Assembly: GCF_038397715.1 (NCBI RefSeq)
Contig: NZ_CP151633.1
Coordinates: forward strand, 2,046,001 to 2,110,000
DNA length: 64,000 bases
Source: Microbacterium sp. LWO14-1.2
GTDB taxonomy: Bacteria > Actinomycetota > Actinomycetes > Actinomycetales > Microbacteriaceae
Reading direction: 5' to 3'
The notes under the pieces were generated by a model. That model was not told where the DNA came from. It ran no database searches and was given only the letters and a program-made list of their open reading frames with translations. A program made the position numbers and the translations under genes. Positions 35,675-43,401 of this stretch are shown piece after piece (the stretch's first letter is position 1; the number at the start of each line of letters is the position of its first letter).

Positions 35675-35881
35675 CTATGCGTCTTCGAGTCGTCGGATGG
35701 TGTCGGCATACCGATCCGTGATCTCGTCGGTCAGCGACAACACGCGATCCGTCTTCGACTCGCTGTTGGCGAAGCGCGTCGCGGCCTCGATGAGCACCGC
35801 GTGCTTCGAGGTGTGCCGAGCGCGAGCGATAGCCTCGAGCTGCGCGTCGAGTTCTTCCGGAAGTCGCACCGTCATAGCCAT
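35675..35881 (-). CDS. ribbon-helix-helix antitoxin
   Basis: This 68-aa protein has the N-terminal ribbon-helix-helix pattern TVRLPEELDAQLEAIARARH followed by TSKHAVLIEAATRF, and a C-terminal tail (residues 48-68) that probably folds on the Doc toxin. Start ATG 35881 is chosen because the RHH strand then begins at residue 4; ATG 35875 is possible. No SD is visible. The palindrome TACCA-GAA-TGGTA covers the start (35881-35893), as expected for autorepression by an RHH dimer. Confidence 0.82.
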   Translation of the reverse strand: MAMTVRLPEELDAQLEAIARARHTSKHAVLIEAATRFANSESKTDRVLSLTDEITDRYADTIRRLEDA

Positions 35882-35893
35882 ACCAGAATGGTA
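35881..35893. promoter_or_regulatory. palindromic operator at the antitoxin start
   Basis: TACCAGAATGGTA has perfect 5-bp arms and overlaps the first base of the antitoxin start codon. Binding there would block both transcription and the divergent hisC-like promoter 40 bp away less directly. Confidence 0.45.
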
Positions 35894-35931
35894 CTGCCGC
35901 CTTCTCCTGGCCGCCACGGGCCTATGGATCC

Positions 35932-35937
35932 TAGAGT
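35932..35937 (+). promoter_or_regulatory. -10 box for leaderless hisC-like transcript
   Basis: TAGAGT lies six bases before GTG 35944, with no SD in between. Confidence 0.45.
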
Positions 35938-35943
35938 GGTGCT

Positions 35944-37011
35944 GTGACCGACCCGATCCTCCCGCGCATCCGCCCCGCCATCGCCGCCCTCGCGCCGTAC
36001 CGGCAGGGCAAGCAGGCCGGGCCCGATGCGTTCAAGCTCTCGAGCAACGAGAACCCCTTCGAGCCGCTCCCGTCGGTCGTCGAGGCTCTGCAGCACACGA
36101 CGCCGATCAACCGCTACCCCGATGCGACCGCTGGCCGCCTCCGCGAGCGCCTGGGAGCCCGGTACGGAGTCGAGCCCGACCAGGTGCACGTCGCGGCGGG
36201 CAGCGTGTCGATCCTGCACCAGCTGATCCTCGCCACGGCCTCCGTCGGCGACGAGGTCGTCTACGCCTGGCGGTCGTTCGAGGCGTACCCGAGTCTGCCG
36301 CTCGTCGCGGGCGCGACCGGCGTGCAGGTTCCGCTCACGGCCGACTCCCGCCACGATCTCGATGCGATGGCGGATGCCGTCACCGACCGCACCCGCGCGG
36401 TGATCCTGTGCACGCCCAACAACCCCACCGGTCCGATCATCACGCGCGCCGAGTTCACCCGCTTCCTCGAGCGGGTGCCGTCCGACGTGCTCGTGATCCT
36501 CGATGAGGCGTACGCCGAGTTCGTCACCGACGAGGACGCGATCGACGGTCTCGCCGAGCGCGTGTTCGAGCAGCATCCGAACGTCGTCGTGCTGCGCACG
36601 TTCTCCAAGGCCTACGGCCTCGCCGGCCTGCGGGTCGGCTACGCGATCGGCAACGAGAAGGTCCTCGACGCGGCGCGCACCACCGGCATCCCTCTGTCCG
36701 TCACCTCCGCCGCGGAGAACGCCGCGATCGCGAGCCTGGACGCCGAGTCCGAGCTGCGGGAGCGCGTCGCCGTGCTCGTCGAACGCCGCACCCGGCTCAT
36801 CGACGGTCTGCGGGCGCAGGGGTGGGACGTCCCGACCTCCCAGGCCAACTTCGTCTGGCTCCCAACGGGCGCGGAGACGGATGCCGCGGCTGCCGCGTTC
36901 GCCGAGAACGACCTCGTCGTCCGTCCGTTCTCGGGAGACGGCATCCGCATCTCGGTGGGCGAGGAGGCGTCGGTCGACCGCGTGCTGGCCGTCGCCGCCA
37001 TCCTGCGCTGA
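35944..37011 (+). CDS. hisC: histidinol-phosphate / aromatic aminotransferase (class I/II PLP enzyme)
   Basis: This 355-aa protein belongs to the HisC family: [19 protein letters not shown] near the start, [27 protein letters not shown] and the PLP lysine in [19 protein letters not shown]. It transfers an amino group between glutamate and histidinol phosphate or aromatic keto acids. Actinobacterial standalone copies outside the his operon often act as phenylalanine/tyrosine transaminases (Pat), and no his gene is adjacent here, so both remain possible. GTG start. It is divergent from the toxin-antitoxin pair and 86 bp upstream of the E1alpha gene. Confidence 0.88.
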   Translation: MTDPILPRIRPAIAALAPYRQGKQAGPDAFKLSSNENPFEPLPSVVEALQHTTPINRYPDATAGRLRERLGARYGVEPDQVHVAAGSVSILHQLILATASVGDEVVYAWRSFEAYPSLPLVAGATGVQVPLTADSRHDLDAMADAVTDRTRAVILCTPNNPTGPIITRAEFTRFLERVPSDVLVILDEAYAEFVTDEDAIDGLAERVFEQHPNVVVLRTFSKAYGLAGLRVGYAIGNEKVLDAARTTGIPLSVTSAAENAAIASLDAESELRERVAVLVERRTRLIDGLRAQGWDVPTSQANFVWLPTGAETDAAAAAFAENDLVVRPFSGDGIRISVGEEASVDRVLAVAAILR

Positions 37012-37097
37012 CCGGCCGTTTCTTCGGATTCCCGGCAGTTACGAGGGCGTCCTAGGTATACGTGACCTGGCATGCGGCCGCGGGTAGCGTGGAGCGC

Positions 37098-38225
37098 GTG
37101 AGTACCCCCGAGACCCCCCTCGTGCGTGTCCTTGACGCCGACGGCAGCTTCGCCCCGAGCCCCGCAGCCGAGCAGTATCTGCCTCTGATCGAGGCGATCA
37201 GCGACGCCGAGCTCGAGCAGTTCTACCGAGACATGGTCGCCATCAGGGCGATCGACACCCAGGCGACCAACCTGCAGCGGCAGGGGCAGCTCGCCCTGTG
37301 GCCGCCGAGCCGCGGGCAGGAGGCGGCGCAGGTCGGCTCCGGTCGGGCGGCCCGCGCGCAGGACACGATCTTCCCCTCGTACCGCGAGCACGTCGTCGCC
37401 CGCATTCGGGGTGTCGACCCCGTCGACATCATCAAGCTCATGCGCGGGGTGTCGCACGGCGGATGGGACCCGACCGACCCGAAGAACGGCAACACCCGGC
37501 TCTACACGCTGGTGCTCGGCTCGCAGACCCTGCACGCCGCCGGCTTCGCGATGGGCCTCTCGTTCGACGGACGCACCGGCACCGGCGACCCTGAGCGCGA
37601 TGAGGCGGTGATCGTCTACTACGGCGACGGTGCCTCCAGCCAGGGCGACGTCCACGAGGCCATGGTCTTTGCCGCGAGCTATCAGGCCCCGGCGGTGTTC
37701 TTCCTGCAGAACAACCACTGGGCGATCTCCGTGCCCGTCACGACCCAGTCGCGGGTGCCGCTCGTCGAGCGGAGCGCAGGCTACGGCATCCCGAGCGTCC
37801 GGGTCGACGGCAACGACGTGCTCGCCAGCTACGCCGTCTCGCGCGTCGCACTCGACGAGGCGCGCGCCGGCGGCGGACCCCGCGCCATCGAGGCCGTCAC
37901 CTACCGCCTCGGCGCGCACACCACCAGCGACGACCCCACGAAGTACCGCGGGTCTGACGAGGAGGAGTCGTGGGCGCTCCGCGACCCCATCGTGCGCATG
38001 CGCGCGTTCCTCGAGAACCGCGGCGCCTCGGCGCAGTTCTTCGCCGACACGGATGCCGAGGCGGCCGACGCCGCGGAGGATCTGCGTGCTCGCACGGTCG
38101 AGCTCGGTCCGCCCAGCGCCGACAAGATGTTCGACCACGTGTACAGCGACCCGCATCCGCTCATCGCCGAGCAGAAGGCGTGGCGCGCCCGCTACGAGGC
38201 GTCGTTCGAGGGAGGCCAGGCATGA
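37098..38225 (+). CDS. 2-oxoacid dehydrogenase E1 component, alpha subunit (branched-chain type)
   Basis: This is a 375-aa protein. The thiamine-diphosphate motif is GDGASSQGDVHEAMVFAASY followed by NNHWAIS. The upstream FPSYREHVVARIRGVDPVDI and RLGAHTTSDDPTKYR are typical of heterotetrameric E1 of branched-chain 2-oxoacid or pyruvate dehydrogenases. It decarboxylates the 2-oxoacid and passes the acyl group to lipoyl-E2. GTG 37098 is preceded by TAGCGT at seven bases and by GGAG at three, so it may be leaderless. The original stop/start overlap with the beta gene appears to have been split by a 119-bp insertion. Confidence 0.93.
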   Translation: MSTPETPLVRVLDADGSFAPSPAAEQYLPLIEAISDAELEQFYRDMVAIRAIDTQATNLQRQGQLALWPPSRGQEAAQVGSGRAARAQDTIFPSYREHVVARIRGVDPVDIIKLMRGVSHGGWDPTDPKNGNTRLYTLVLGSQTLHAAGFAMGLSFDGRTGTGDPERDEAVIVYYGDGASSQGDVHEAMVFAASYQAPAVFFLQNNHWAISVPVTTQSRVPLVERSAGYGIPSVRVDGNDVLASYAVSRVALDEARAGGGPRAIEAVTYRLGAHTTSDDPTKYRGSDEEESWALRDPIVRMRAFLENRGASAQFFADTDAEAADAAEDLRARTVELGPPSADKMFDHVYSDPHPLIAEQKAWRARYEASFEGGQA

Positions 38226-38347
38226 CTCGGGACGCGCACCTTCTGCGGCCATCCGCACCTTCTGCGGCCTCCACCCTCGGCCAGGGCCGCAGAAATTGCT
38301 CATGGCCGCAGAACTTCACGACGTCGAGGATGGTGCAGGCATGACTC
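38217..38347 (+). repeat. 119-bp palindromic insertion with 12-bp direct repeats between E1alpha and E1beta
   Basis: CAGGCATGACTC occurs at 38217-38228 and again at 38336-38347. Between them are nested inverted repeats: TTCTGCGGCCAT (38241-38252) with ATGGCCGCAGAA (38302-38313), and TTCTGCGGCC (38260-38269) with GGCCGCAGAA (38285-38294). The left copy carries the E1alpha stop (TGA 38223-38225), and the right copy carries the E1beta ATG (38341). Without the insert the genes would overlap as ATGA. Confidence 0.75.
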
Positions 38348-39321
38348 TCGAGACGATGCCGTTCAGTAAGGCGTTGAACGCCGGTCTGCGCAAGGCGATG
38401 GAGGACGACGCGAAGGTCCTGCTCATGGGCGAGGACATCGGCAAGCTCGGCGGGGTCTTCCGCGTGACCGAGCATCTGCAGCGCGACTTCGGCGACCGCC
38501 GGGTGCTCGACACCCCGCTCGCCGAGTCGGGGATCGTCGGCACGGCCATCGGTCTGGCCATGACCGGCTTCCGCCCGGTGATCGAGATCCAGTTCGACGG
38601 TTTCGTGTTCCCGGCGTTCGACCAGATCACGACGCAGCTCGCCAAGCTCACCAACCGGCACGAGGGCTCGCTGAGCCTGCCGATCGTGATCCGCATCCCG
38701 TACGGCGGCCACATCGGCGCGGTCGAGCATCACCAGGAGAGCCCCGAGGCGTACTTCACGCACACTCCCGGTCTGCGGGTGGTGTCGCCGTCGACGCCGA
38801 ACGACGCGTACTGGATGATCCAGGAGGCCATCGCGTCGAACGACCCGGTGATCTTCATGGAGCCGAAGAGCCGCTACTGGCCCAAGGGCGAGGTCGAACT
38901 GGATGCCTCCGCCGCGCCGCTGCACGCCTCGCGCGTGGTGCGCACCGGAACCGACGTCACACTCGTCGGGCACGGCGCGATGGTCACCACGCTGCTGCAG
39001 GCGGCGGCGCTCGCCGAGTCGGAGGGCACGAGCTGCGAGGTCGTCGACGTGCGGTCGCTGTCTCCGATCGACTACGAGCCCATCCTCGGGTCGGTGCGCA
39101 AGACCGGGCGCATGGTCTACGCGCAGGAGGCGCAGGGCTTCACGAGCCTCGGCTCCGAGGTGGCGGCGACCGTCATGGAGCGCGCGTTCTACGCGCTCGA
39201 AGCCCCGGTGCTCCGGGTGTCGGGGTACGACACCCCCTTCCCGCCCGCGAAGCTCGAGGGCGCATACCTGCCGGATGCCGACCGCATCCTCGAGGCCGTC
39301 GACCGGTCCCTGGCCTACTGA
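38341..39321 (+). CDS. 2-oxoacid dehydrogenase E1 component, beta subunit
   Basis: This 326-aa transketolase-like subunit has LLMGEDIGKLGGVFRVTEHL, RVLDTPLAESGIVGTAIGLA, YGGHIGAVEHHQESPEAYF and a transketolase C-domain (VRTGTDVTLVGHGAMVTTLL, YDTPFPPAKLEGAYLP). It contributes to the thiamine site and to E2 binding. The final TPFPP-x-LE pattern is usual for branched-chain and pyruvate E1beta. ATG 38341 lies in the right copy of a 12-bp duplication, and only a weak SD-like sequence precedes it. The insert may therefore have weakened coupling to E1alpha. Confidence 0.93.
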   Translation: MTLETMPFSKALNAGLRKAMEDDAKVLLMGEDIGKLGGVFRVTEHLQRDFGDRRVLDTPLAESGIVGTAIGLAMTGFRPVIEIQFDGFVFPAFDQITTQLAKLTNRHEGSLSLPIVIRIPYGGHIGAVEHHQESPEAYFTHTPGLRVVSPSTPNDAYWMIQEAIASNDPVIFMEPKSRYWPKGEVELDASAAPLHASRVVRTGTDVTLVGHGAMVTTLLQAAALAESEGTSCEVVDVRSLSPIDYEPILGSVRKTGRMVYAQEAQGFTSLGSEVAATVMERAFYALEAPVLRVSGYDTPFPPAKLEGAYLPDADRILEAVDRSLAY

Positions 39322-39346
39322 TGCGTGCCGCAGTCGCCTTCCCCCG

Positions 39347-39422
39347 GGTCATTGAGCGAGGAGCGCAGCGACGAGACGAAATGCCTCACCGCGTTTCGTC
39401 TCGCTCCGCTCGCTCAACGACC
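39347..39422. repeat. family B palindromic repeat (GTTGAGCGAG type)
   Basis: The left arm begins GGTCATTGAGCGAG and ends GAGACGAAATGC. The right arm (39391-39422) is nearly its reverse complement, GCGTTTCGTCTCGCT, then CCGCTCGCTCAACGACC. It lies in the 122-bp gap between E1beta and E2. A degenerate half copy is found inside a coding sequence at 56710-56750. Confidence 0.75.
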
Positions 39423-39443
39423 GCGAACGAGTAAGGATCAATC

Positions 39444-40787
39444 ATGAGCACGCAGAACTTCAACCTCCCGGACGTGGGCGAGGGCCTGACCGAGGCCGAG
39501 ATCGTCGCGTGGAAGGTCGCCCCGGGTGACACCGTCGCGATCAACGACGTGATCTGCGAGATCGAGACGGCCAAGTCGCTCGTCGAGCTGCCGTCGCCGC
39601 ACGCGGGGGTCGTCGGTGAGCTACTGGCGGCCGAGGGCACGACGGTCGAGGTCGGATCGCCGATCATCACCTTCGTGACGGATGCTCGCGACGACGCCGG
39701 ACCCGGTGTGATCGCGACGGCCGAGGCGCCCGCTCCCGAGGAGGGCTGCGGATCCGTGCTCGTCGGCTACGGCTCCGGCGGTGGCGCGACCTCGCGGCGC
39801 AAGCGCCCCGCGGAGCGCCCCGTGCGCTCGTCGGTGGGTGTGATCGCGAAGCCGCCGATCCGCAAGCTCGCCCGCGATCTCGGTGTCGACCTGACGACCG
39901 TCGCCCCGAGCGGCGCCGACGGCGAGGTCACCCGCGACGACGTCGTGAAGCACGCCGAGCAGGCGAGCGTCTTCCGCAACATCCAGACGCCGGAGTGGGG
40001 CGATGTGCGCGAGGAGACCGTGCCGGCGCCGCAGTCCGCCCCGGCCGGGCTGGCCCGCGGATTGGCGCCGGCTCCGGCATCCGACGATCGCACCGAGTCC
40101 ATCCCGGTGAAGGGCGTGCGCAAGGCGACGTCGTCGGCGATGGTGCAGAGCGCGTATTCGGCGCCGCACGTCACCGTGTGGAAGGAGATCGACGCCTCCC
40201 GCACGATGGAGCTCGTCAAGCGTCTGAAGGCGTCGCCCGACTACGCCGACATCCGTGTCTCGCCGCTGCTGATCATGGCTCGCGCGGTCATCTGGGCTGC
40301 TCGCCGCACTCCCCTCGTGAACGCCGCGTGGATCGACACCGAGGACGGCGCCGAGATCGCCGTGCGCCACTACGTGAACCTCGGCATCGCCGCGGCCACT
40401 CCGCGTGGTCTGCTCGTGCCGAACATCAAGGACGCGCAGGACCTCAGCATGAAGGATCTCGCACGGGCACTGAACCGGCTGACGCTCACGGCCCGCGAGG
40501 GCAAGACGCCGGTCGCCGACCAGCAGCACGGCACCATCACCATCACCAACATCGGCGTGTTCGGGATGGATGCCGGGACGCCGATCATCAACCCCGGCGA
40601 GTCGGGGATCGTGGCGATGGGCACCATCAGCCAGAAGCCGTGGGTCGTCGACGGCGAGGTGCGTCCGCGCTGGGTCACGACGGTCGCGGGATCCTTCGAC
40701 CACCGGGTCATCGACGGCGACGGCATGAGCCGCTTCATCGCCGACGTCGCGAGCGTGCTGGAGGAGCCGGCGCTGCTCGTCGAGTGA
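39444..40787 (+). CDS. 2-oxoacid dehydrogenase E2, dihydrolipoyl acyltransferase
   Basis: This 447-aa protein has one lipoyl domain (residues 1-77; lipoylated Lys in [14 protein letters not shown]), a linker, a peripheral-subunit-binding domain (about 132-170, [20 protein letters not shown]), and the catalytic domain (about 215-447) ending with the acyltransferase motif [15 protein letters not shown]. One lipoyl domain and close spacing to E1 favour a branched-chain type complex feeding branched fatty acid or valine/leucine/isoleucine metabolism. No E3 (lipoamide dehydrogenase) gene is present, so it must come from elsewhere. Its 3' end overlaps the convergent 2H phosphoesterase gene by 53 bp. 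Confidence 0.93.
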   Translation: MSTQNFNLPDVGEGLTEAEIVAWKVAPGDTVAINDVICEIETAKSLVELPSPHAGVVGELLAAEGTTVEVGSPIITFVTDARDDAGPGVIATAEAPAPEEGCGSVLVGYGSGGGATSRRKRPAERPVRSSVGVIAKPPIRKLARDLGVDLTTVAPSGADGEVTRDDVVKHAEQASVFRNIQTPEWGDVREETVPAPQSAPAGLARGLAPAPASDDRTESIPVKGVRKATSSAMVQSAYSAPHVTVWKEIDASRTMELVKRLKASPDYADIRVSPLLIMARAVIWAARRTPLVNAAWIDTEDGAEIAVRHYVNLGIAAATPRGLLVPNIKDAQDLSMKDLARALNRLTLTAREGKTPVADQQHGTITITNIGVFGMDAGTPIINPGESGIVAMGTISQKPWVVDGEVRPRWVTTVAGSFDHRVIDGDGMSRFIADVASVLEEPALLVE

Positions 40788-41325
40788 GTGCCTCGGTAGC
40801 TGGGGCCAGCACGGACGTGACCCCGGCATCCGCGTCCCAGTGCCGCACGACGCCGGCCCGTCCGTGAATGTCCTCGCCGAGGCGCTCGAGCGCGGCGGGC
40901 AGGTCGGCGACGCGGATGCGACGGGCGAGGGCGACGTGCGGCATCCACTCTCCCGGCGCGGTGTGCGGCGCGTCGTCGCCGGGACCGGCGGCGGACAGCA
41001 CCGCGTCCCGGAGCGCGAGCAGCTCCGCGGTCGGCACGACGCTGCGCGCCAGAACCCGTCGCTCCCCGGTCCCGAAGAGCAGCGGAGCCCCGAGCGTGAT
41101 CGGGAAACCCGTCATCGCGGCGAAGACCTCCGGAGCGACCGGCGCGAGACCCACGCGCGCGACCAGGGTGATGTGCGGACGGTTGCTCGGCGCCGTGTGC
41201 GCCGCGAGACTCGACACCCCGAGGTCGGCGAGTGCCTGCCACTCGACGCGCACGGCGGACTCGGTCTCGGGGTCGAGCAGCAGCTCGATCGCTGAGGGGG
41301 AGCGCCGCGGCTCGGAATCCTGCAC
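40735..41325 (-). CDS. 2H phosphoesterase / 2'-5' RNA ligase-like protein
   Basis: This 196-aa protein has two H-x-T/A-like motifs of the 2H superfamily: [10 protein letters not shown] near residue 50 and [10 protein letters not shown] near 128. The second has Ala in place of Thr. Enzymes of this fold hydrolyse or ligate 2'-5' and cyclic phosphodiesters in RNA. The C-terminal 17 residues (Arg/Ala/Pro-rich) are read antisense to the end of the E2 gene and look low-complexity. The start is GTG 41325, with GATAAT six bases upstream (leaderless pattern). Confidence 0.75.
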   Translation of the reverse strand: MQDSEPRRSPSAIELLLDPETESAVRVEWQALADLGVSSLAAHTAPSNRPHITLVARVGLAPVAPEVFAAMTGFPITLGAPLLFGTGERRVLARSVVPTAELLALRDAVLSAAGPGDDAPHTAPGEWMPHVALARRIRVADLPAALERLGEDIHGRAGVVRHWDADAGVTSVLAPATEALTRRAAPAPPARSRRRR

Positions 41326-41370
41326 GGTGCGATTATCCCGTGACGGTGACGATGCCTCTAGCCTCGTCGT
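41326..41370. promoter_or_regulatory. compact divergent promoter pair
   Basis: On the minus strand GATAAT lies six bases before GTG 41325. On the plus strand TAGCCT (41359-41364) lies six bases before ATG 41371. Both genes would make leaderless mRNAs from a 45-bp gap, with each promoter's upstream region lying in the other. Confidence 0.5.
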
Positions 41371-42426
41371 ATGACCGACTCACCGCTGACCGATCCATCG
41401 CCGGCCGGACTCATCGACGGACACAACGACCTGCCCTGGGCGGCGCGCACGCTCGCCGGCTACTCCGTCGAGGGGCTGGATGACGCCGCGGTGCTCTCCC
41501 CGTTCCAGACCGACCTGCCTCGGATGCAGGAGGGTGGCGTGCGAGGTCAGTTCTGGTCGGTCTACGCGGAGGACGAACCGGAGGTGGATGCCGTGCAGTA
41601 CACCCTGGAGCAGATCGACTTCGTGCACCGCCTCGTGCGACGCTATCCGGACCGACTCGCCCTCGCGCACACGGCCGCCGACGTCGAACGCGCCGGGCGA
41701 GAGGGACGGATCGCCAGCCTGCTCGGCGCCGAGGGCGGCCACAGCATCGGCGGATCGCTCGCGACGCTGCGGATGTTCGCGCGGCTCGGTGTGCGGTACA
41801 TGACCCTCACGCACAACAACAACACGCCCTGGGCCGACTCCGCGACCGACGAACCGCAGCACGACGGGCTGAGCGCGTTCGGCGAGTCGGTCGTGCGCGA
41901 GATGAACGCCCTCGGCATGCTCGTCGATCTCTCGCACGTGTCGGAGGCGACGATGGACCACGCGCTGCGCGTCACCGACTCGCCCGTCATCTTCAGCCAC
42001 TCGTCGTGCCGGGCGATCACCGACCATCCGCGGAACGTGCCCGACGGCATCCTGCAGCGGCTGGAAGGCAACGGCGGTGTGATCATGGTCTCGTTCGTCC
42101 CCGTCTTCGTGTCGCGCGACTGGGCCGACTGGTTCGCCGCCGGACAGGAAGGCGACGCGCCGCCGGTGACCATCGACCACGTCGTGGCGCACCTCGACCA
42201 CGCCCGAGAGGTCGCCGGCATCGACCACGTGGGCATCGGCAGCGACTTCGACGGGTTCGACCACTTCCCCGAGGGACTCGCAGACGTCACGGGGTTCGCA
42301 CGGCTGCGCGAGGCCCTCTCGGTGTCCGGATGGTCGGATGCCGACATCGACAAGGTCTGGTCGGGCAACATCCTGCGGGTGCTGCGCGCGACGGACGACC
42401 GGTTCGCGGCGCAACTGCCCGCGTAG
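41371..42426 (+). CDS. membrane-dipeptidase-type peptidase M19
   Basis: This 351-aa protein belongs to the renal dipeptidase family. The metal ligands are recognisable: [12 protein letters not shown] (His, Asp), [13 protein letters not shown] (bridging Glu), [12 protein letters not shown] (His), [10 protein letters not shown] (His) and [10 protein letters not shown] (Asp). Such enzymes cleave dipeptides, often with a D-residue at the C-terminal side, using two zinc ions. No signal peptide is seen, so it is cytoplasmic. A LysR regulator follows 49 bp downstream on the same strand. Confidence 0.93.
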   Translation: MTDSPLTDPSPAGLIDGHNDLPWAARTLAGYSVEGLDDAAVLSPFQTDLPRMQEGGVRGQFWSVYAEDEPEVDAVQYTLEQIDFVHRLVRRYPDRLALAHTAADVERAGREGRIASLLGAEGGHSIGGSLATLRMFARLGVRYMTLTHNNNTPWADSATDEPQHDGLSAFGESVVREMNALGMLVDLSHVSEATMDHALRVTDSPVIFSHSSCRAITDHPRNVPDGILQRLEGNGGVIMVSFVPVFVSRDWADWFAAGQEGDAPPVTIDHVVAHLDHAREVAGIDHVGIGSDFDGFDHFPEGLADVTGFARLREALSVSGWSDADIDKVWSGNILRVLRATDDRFAAQLPA

Positions 42427-42475
42427 CACCCGCACCGGCCGGCCTTCAGGCGCCCACTGATACGTTGGCATACTG

Positions 42476-43345
42476 ATGTCCCGCCCCTCGCTCGGCCAGA
42501 TGGAGGCCCTGGTCGCCCTCGCAGACCACGCATCCGTCACCGTCGCGGCCGACGAACTGGGCGTCTCCCAGCCCTCCCTCACCAGACGGCTGCAAGGGCT
42601 CGAGCAGGCCCTGGGCGTCGCGCTCCTCCGTCCCTCCGGCCGGGGCGTCGAGCTCACGCACGCAGGAGTGGTGGCAGCCGCCGCGGCCCGCCGCGCGCTC
42701 ACCGAGGTCTCGGTGATCGATGCGCTCGCCGAATCCGTGCGAACCCTCGCCGCCGGATCCCTCCGCATCACCGGCCTGCCGTCGCTGATCTCGTCGCTGG
42801 CTCCCGACCTCGTGGGCCCCTTCCACCTCGCGCACCCCGGCGTGACCCTCAGCATGACGACCGAGGAGGACCCGGCGGCGGTCGTGGCATCGCTCCGCGA
42901 GGGACGCGCCGACCTCGCGCTGTGCGCGCTCGACGGCGTGCCGGGCGACCTCGTCGCGGTCGAACTGCCGTCGCAGCGTTTCATCGCGGTCGCTCCGGAT
43001 GCCGTGGGCGACCGCCCGCTCCGCGAGCTGCTCGCCGATTCGACGCTGGTGACCCTTCCGACGGGCACGTCGATGCGCGCGACGACCGAAGAGGTGTGCC
43101 GCCGGCTCGGCGCGCGCCCGGCTCGGGTCGTCACCACGACGCAGCGCGACGGCCTGGTGCGGCTCGCCCTCGCGGTCGGCGGCGTCACGGTCGTCCCCGA
43201 TGCCTTCGCCGAGCTCGCCGTCGCCCTCGGCGGACGCTGCATCGCCCTCGACGACCAGCCCGCACGGCCCATCGGGCTGCTGCACACCGCCGACGCGCTG
43301 CGGAATCCCGCCGTCGCGGGCCTGCTTCAGACGCTGCGGGGCTGA
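42476..43345 (+). CDS. LysR-family transcriptional regulator
   Basis: This 289-aa protein has an N-terminal helix-turn-helix (VTVAADELGVSQPSLTRRLQ, residues about 20-40; then LEQALGVALLRPSGRGVELT) and a substrate-binding domain typical of LysR regulators (residues about 90-285). It usually acts as a tetramer that regulates a nearby gene on sensing a metabolite. The upstream dipeptidase on the same strand is a possible co-transcribed partner. A TACT-rich sequence immediately before ATG may be its promoter, but this is uncertain. Five 11-bp tandem repeats follow the stop codon. Confidence 0.92.
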   Translation: MSRPSLGQMEALVALADHASVTVAADELGVSQPSLTRRLQGLEQALGVALLRPSGRGVELTHAGVVAAAAARRALTEVSVIDALAESVRTLAAGSLRITGLPSLISSLAPDLVGPFHLAHPGVTLSMTTEEDPAAVVASLREGRADLALCALDGVPGDLVAVELPSQRFIAVAPDAVGDRPLRELLADSTLVTLPTGTSMRATTEEVCRRLGARPARVVTTTQRDGLVRLALAVGGVTVVPDAFAELAVALGGRCIALDDQPARPIGLLHTADALRNPAVAGLLQTLRG

Positions 43346-43346
43346 A

Positions 43347-43401
43347 CCGCGCTCACGCCGCGCTCACGCCGCGCTCAGGCCGCGCTCACGCCGCGCACAG
43401 G
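43347..43401. repeat. five tandem 11-bp repeats
   Basis: The unit CCGCGCTCACG is repeated at 43347, 43358, 43369 (one change), 43380 and 43391 (two changes). The array starts one base after the LysR stop and runs into the 3' end of the LCP gene, whose TGA at 43388-43386 comes from the fourth unit. Every unit with CTCA can supply TGA on the minus strand, one per 11 bp in changing frames. Confidence 0.85.
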
